Part shown: positions 6,743 through 8,821 of the stretch, one piece after another
Layout of the letters: each line of letters opens with the position of its first letter
Position numbering within the stretch: position 1 is the stretch's first letter
Source: Nanobdellota archaeon
GTDB taxonomy: Archaea > Nanobdellota > Nanobdellia > Woesearchaeales > UBA12501
Direction: 5' to 3'
Length of the DNA: 8,821 nucleotides
NCBI GenBank assembly: GCA_018812465.1
Contig: JAHJCS010000115.1
Span: 1 to 8,821, forward strand
Position numbers and translations under genes: made by a program
Notes under the pieces: generated by a model
Told to the model about the DNA's origin: nothing
The model's input: only the letters and a program-made list of their open reading frames with translations
Database searches by the model: none

Positions 6743-6983
6743 AAGGAAAAAGATTGACTCAATAGATAAGAGGATATTATCCTTGCTCTCAAAGAGGATT
6801 AGCATAGGAAAGAAGATAGGGGCAATCAAGAAAAGCAAAGGTTTAAGAATAACTGACAGAGAACGTGAGAGAGATGTGATAGACCATGCTAAGCGCATGA
6901 CAAGAGACACTGGCCTTGATGAGAAGTTTGTGGAGAATCTCTTCAAGGACATAATAAAATACACAAAGTCAAAACAGAAGTGA
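6717..6983 (+). CDS. Minimal AroQ-class chorismate mutase
   Basis: An 88-residue all-helical protein of the AroQ (type II) chorismate mutase family, which converts chorismate to prephenate on the way to phenylalanine and tyrosine. The known active-site residues of the E. coli enzyme, Arg11, Arg28, Lys39, Asp48, Arg51, Glu52 and Gln88, line up here as R10, R27, K38, D47, R50, E51 and Q87, a constant offset of one, so the domain looks intact and functional; Q87 is the second-last residue. There is no fused prephenate dehydratase, dehydrogenase or DAHP synthase domain. The start is ambiguous: GTG at 6717 follows GAGGA (6707-6711) at 5 bases, while the ATG at 6723 would shorten the protein by two residues without touching the site. 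It overlaps the HD gene and ends 8 bases before the dnaJ ATG. Confidence 0.88.
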   Translation: MVMLTLNHERKKIDSIDKRILSLLSKRISIGKKIGAIKKSKGLRITDRERERDVIDHAKRMTRDTGLDEKFVENLFKDIIKYTKSKQK

Positions 6984-6991
6984 CAGAAGAT

Positions 6992-8125
6992 ATGGCAAAG
7001 GACTACTATAAACTGCTAGGTGTGGAAAAGAATGCCACAAAAGAGGACATAAAGAAAGCATACAAAAAGCTCGCAAAGAAATATCATCCAGATCTTAACA
7101 AAGAGGAAGGTTCTGCTGAGAAGTTCAAGGAGATAAGCGAGGCTGCTGCTGTGCTTGGTGATGACCAGAAGAGACAGCAGTATGACCAGTTCGGAACAGC
7201 AGATTTCTCTGGATTCCAGGGAGGAGCAGGCGGATTTGATTTCTCTGACTTTATGAGAGGAACCCAGGGTTTTGGTTTTGATTTTGACTCAATATTTGAC
7301 AGCTTTTTTGGCGGCAGTGGAATGTTCGGCGGAGGAAGAAGGAGAAGAGGCCCAAGAAGAGGCTCTGACCTTATCTATGATATTGAGATAACCCTAAAAG
7401 AGGCTGCTTTCGGAGCAGAGAAGCATATCACAATCCCCAAGATGGAAAGGTGTGATGAATGCAAAGGAAAAGGAGCTAAATCTGATTCTGATATAATAAC
7501 TTGCCCTGAATGCAATGGTGCAGGATCTGTCAAGCATACCCGAAGGACTCCTTTTGGGATGTTCCAGACAGTGTCTGCATGCAGGACATGCAATGGCGAA
7601 GGCACGACAATAAAGAATCCCTGCAGAGAATGCCATGGCTCTGGTCTTGTTGAGAAGACAAAGAAGATCAAGGTTGAGATACCTGGCGGAGTTGATGATG
7701 GAACAAGGCTGAGGATCTCAGGAGAAGGGGAAGCAGGAGAGAAAGCAGGGCCTTCAGGAGACCTTTTTATCAGGCTTCATGTCAAGCCTAGTGATATATT
7801 TGAGAGGCAGGGCAATGATCTTTTCATGGAGATGCCTGTGAGCTTTGCCACAGCAGCATTGGGTGGAGAGATTGAGGTGCCTACACTTGACGGCAAAGTC
7901 AAAATGAAGATTCCTACTGGAACCCAGTCAAACACAGTCTTCAGGCTCAAGGGAGAGGGAATACCAAGCCTGAGAGGCTATGGAAAAGGAGACCAGAAAG
8001 TAAGAATCATAATAGATGTCCCTACAAAGCTCACAAAGAAGCAGAAAGATCTACTAGAAGAGTTTGATAAAGGAGCAAATAAATCAAACAAAAGCATATT
8101 TGACAAGATCAAAGGGAGTTTCTGA
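6992..8125 (+). CDS. dnaJ: DnaJ, Hsp40 co-chaperone (class A)
   Basis: Delivers clients to DnaK and stimulates its ATPase. With the start at ATG 6992 the protein has 377 residues and begins [11 protein letters not shown], as typical DnaJ does; a longer reading from GTG 6980 overlaps the preceding stop and adds four unlikely residues. Domains: a J domain (1-66) with HPD at 32-34; a Gly/Phe-rich region (67-125) with an [11 protein letters not shown] segment; four CxxCxGxG zinc repeats with cysteine pairs 154/157, 171/174, 197/200 and 211/214; the C-terminal client-binding domains (about 220-345); and an end with [11 protein letters not shown] like bacterial DnaJ. In helix III the usual EAYEVL is EAAAVL, so the conserved tyrosine is lost. 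It is the last gene of the HD-chorismate mutase unit and lacks its own promoter. Confidence 0.97.
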   Translation: MAKDYYKLLGVEKNATKEDIKKAYKKLAKKYHPDLNKEEGSAEKFKEISEAAAVLGDDQKRQQYDQFGTADFSGFQGGAGGFDFSDFMRGTQGFGFDFDSIFDSFFGGSGMFGGGRRRRGPRRGSDLIYDIEITLKEAAFGAEKHITIPKMERCDECKGKGAKSDSDIITCPECNGAGSVKHTRRTPFGMFQTVSACRTCNGEGTTIKNPCRECHGSGLVEKTKKIKVEIPGGVDDGTRLRISGEGEAGEKAGPSGDLFIRLHVKPSDIFERQGNDLFMEMPVSFATAALGGEIEVPTLDGKVKMKIPTGTQSNTVFRLKGEGIPSLRGYGKGDQKVRIIIDVPTKLTKKQKDLLEEFDKGANKSNKSIFDKIKGSF

Positions 8126-8225
8126 TAATTCTGATATAATAAATCTTTCACAATCATAAAATCTCACCTTTCATGCTTTCTCTGGCAGACAAAGCTTTTT
8201 ATAATAACTATGAGTAATCATATAC
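8126..8225 (+). other. Spacer between dnaJ and the helicase gene
   Basis: AT-rich, non-coding as far as I can see. No convincing T-tract or hairpin terminator for dnaJ is visible in the first 60 bases. The right part holds the helicase TATA box at 8198-8205. Confidence 0.5.
8198..8205 (+). promoter_or_regulatory. TATA box of the helicase gene
   Basis: This reads TTTATAAT inside CTTTTTATAATAA. It ends 20 bases before the ATG at 8226, so transcription should begin at or next to the start codon. No Shine-Dalgarno sequence is present, which suggests a leaderless message. Confidence 0.6.
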
Positions 8226-8821
8226 ATGCAATACAAAGGACTTACACTCGATGAATTCCAGGAGGATTCTATAAAAGCAATAGACAACAACCATTCTGTT
8301 GTTGTATCTGCGCCTACTGGCTCAGGAAAGACCCTGATAGCTGACTACATAATCAACAAGGATGTGAAGAAGGGTATCAGGGTAATCTATACTGCACCTA
8401 TCAAGGCTCTTTCTAACCAGAAATACAAGGAATTTGTTGCTGATTATGGAGAGGAAAAAGTAGGTCTGCTCACAGGAGATATTGTCATAAACCCAGGAGG
8501 CCTAATACTTGTGATGACAACCGAAGTCTACAGGAACATGGCAATAACAAAAGACCATATGATAGATTCTGTCTCTTATGTTGTGCTTGATGAGATACAT
8601 TACATAAATGATATTGAAAGAGGGTCTGTTTGGGAGGAATCCATAATATTCTCTGATGAGAGAGTTAGGTTCCTGTGCCTCTCTGCTACAATACCCAATG
8701 CAAAAGAGTTTGCTTCATGGATACAGTCAATAAAGAATCATACTGTTGAGGTCATCAGGCACAATTCACGTAATGTTCCACTCCATAAGAACTTCTATGA
8801 CTCTGAGCTCGGCATAACCAC
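8226..8821 (+). CDS. Ski2/Mtr4-like DExH-box helicase, N-terminal part (cut by window edge)
   Basis: The first 198 residues of a superfamily 2 helicase, open to the edge. Visible motifs in order: FQ at 11-12 (Q-like), Walker A APTGSGKT (29-36), motif Ia YTAPIKALSNQKYKE (55-69), LTGDIVINP (82-90), VMTTEVYRNM (96-105), motif II DEIH (122-125) within DEIHYINDIERGSVWEE, and motif III LSATIPNAKEFASWI (152-166). The Ia, II and III contexts are those of the Ski2/Mtr4 group, the RNA helicases that feed the exosome in eukaryotes, rather than of Hel308 or Lhr. By inference it could unwind RNA for the archaeal exosome or ribosome assembly, but DNA activity is not excluded. The C-terminal domains that would settle the subfamily lie outside the window. 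The ATG at 8226 is the only sensible start and fits a leaderless promoter. Confidence 0.88.
   Translation, partial: MQYKGLTLDEFQEDSIKAIDNNHSVVVSAPTGSGKTLIADYIINKDVKKGIRVIYTAPIKALSNQKYKEFVADYGEEKVGLLTGDIVINPGGLILVMTTEVYRNMAITKDHMIDSVSYVVLDEIHYINDIERGSVWEESIIFSDERVRFLCLSATIPNAKEFASWIQSIKNHTVEVIRHNSRNVPLHKNFYDSELGIT

Noticed and set aside
6980..6991. Longer dnaJ reading from GTG 6980
   Set aside because: It adds MTED before the canonical MAKDYY start and overlaps the chorismate mutase stop; ATG 6992 fits the family start.
1..8821. tRNA, rRNA, CRISPR repeats, insertion sequence ends, integration sites
   Set aside because: No cloverleaf, regular repeat array, transposase gene or flanking direct repeats were seen on reading both strands; nearly the whole window is occupied by genes.

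Overview
The window looks archaeal. Genes are preceded by TATA boxes of the archaeal box-A kind (TTTATATA, TTTAAATA) about 24 bases before the likely transcription starts. Two transcription units appear leaderless, while genes inside the units carry GGAGGT/GGTGA-type ribosome binding sites. The last gene is a Ski2/Mtr4-type helicase. Moderate-to-low GC, AGA/AGG-rich arginine codons, short overlapping genes and a bacterial-type DnaK system would fit a mesophilic DPANN-like lineage (for example Woesearchaeota or Pacearchaeota). The domain is well supported; the lineage is only an inference.

Layout. Positions 1-1205 are on the minus strand: a GNAT-like acetyltransferase (366-1205), followed by an unrecognised gene that runs off the left edge and overlaps it by 17 bases. 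Positions 1206-1396 form a divergent control region with a TATA box for each direction and a perfect 6-5-6 palindrome (1356-1372) just after the predicted start point of the rightward unit.

The rightward unit A (1397-6147) is grpE, a YkgJ-like cysteine-cluster protein, an HD-domain phosphohydrolase, an inositol-monophosphatase-family phosphatase, a DUF3467-like protein and dnaK. The first four genes overlap or abut, and the last two have strong ribosome binding sites. A T-rich tract after dnaK (6148-6161) probably ends it. Unit B (6197-8125) starts at its own TATA box with a probably leaderless second HD-domain protein, then a minimal AroQ-type chorismate mutase and dnaJ. A 100-base spacer with another TATA box leads to a leaderless Ski2/Mtr4-like helicase cut by the right edge.

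How it works together. GrpE (nucleotide exchange), DnaK (Hsp70) and DnaJ (Hsp40) form a complete bacterial-type Hsp70 machine, a set that archaea are thought to have acquired from bacteria. Here the three genes are spread over two promoters and interleaved with six small metabolic or metal-dependent genes. The interleaved genes could be passengers that gain heat-shock control, or functional partners; the sequence does not decide. No tRNA, rRNA, CRISPR array, transposon or integration site was seen.
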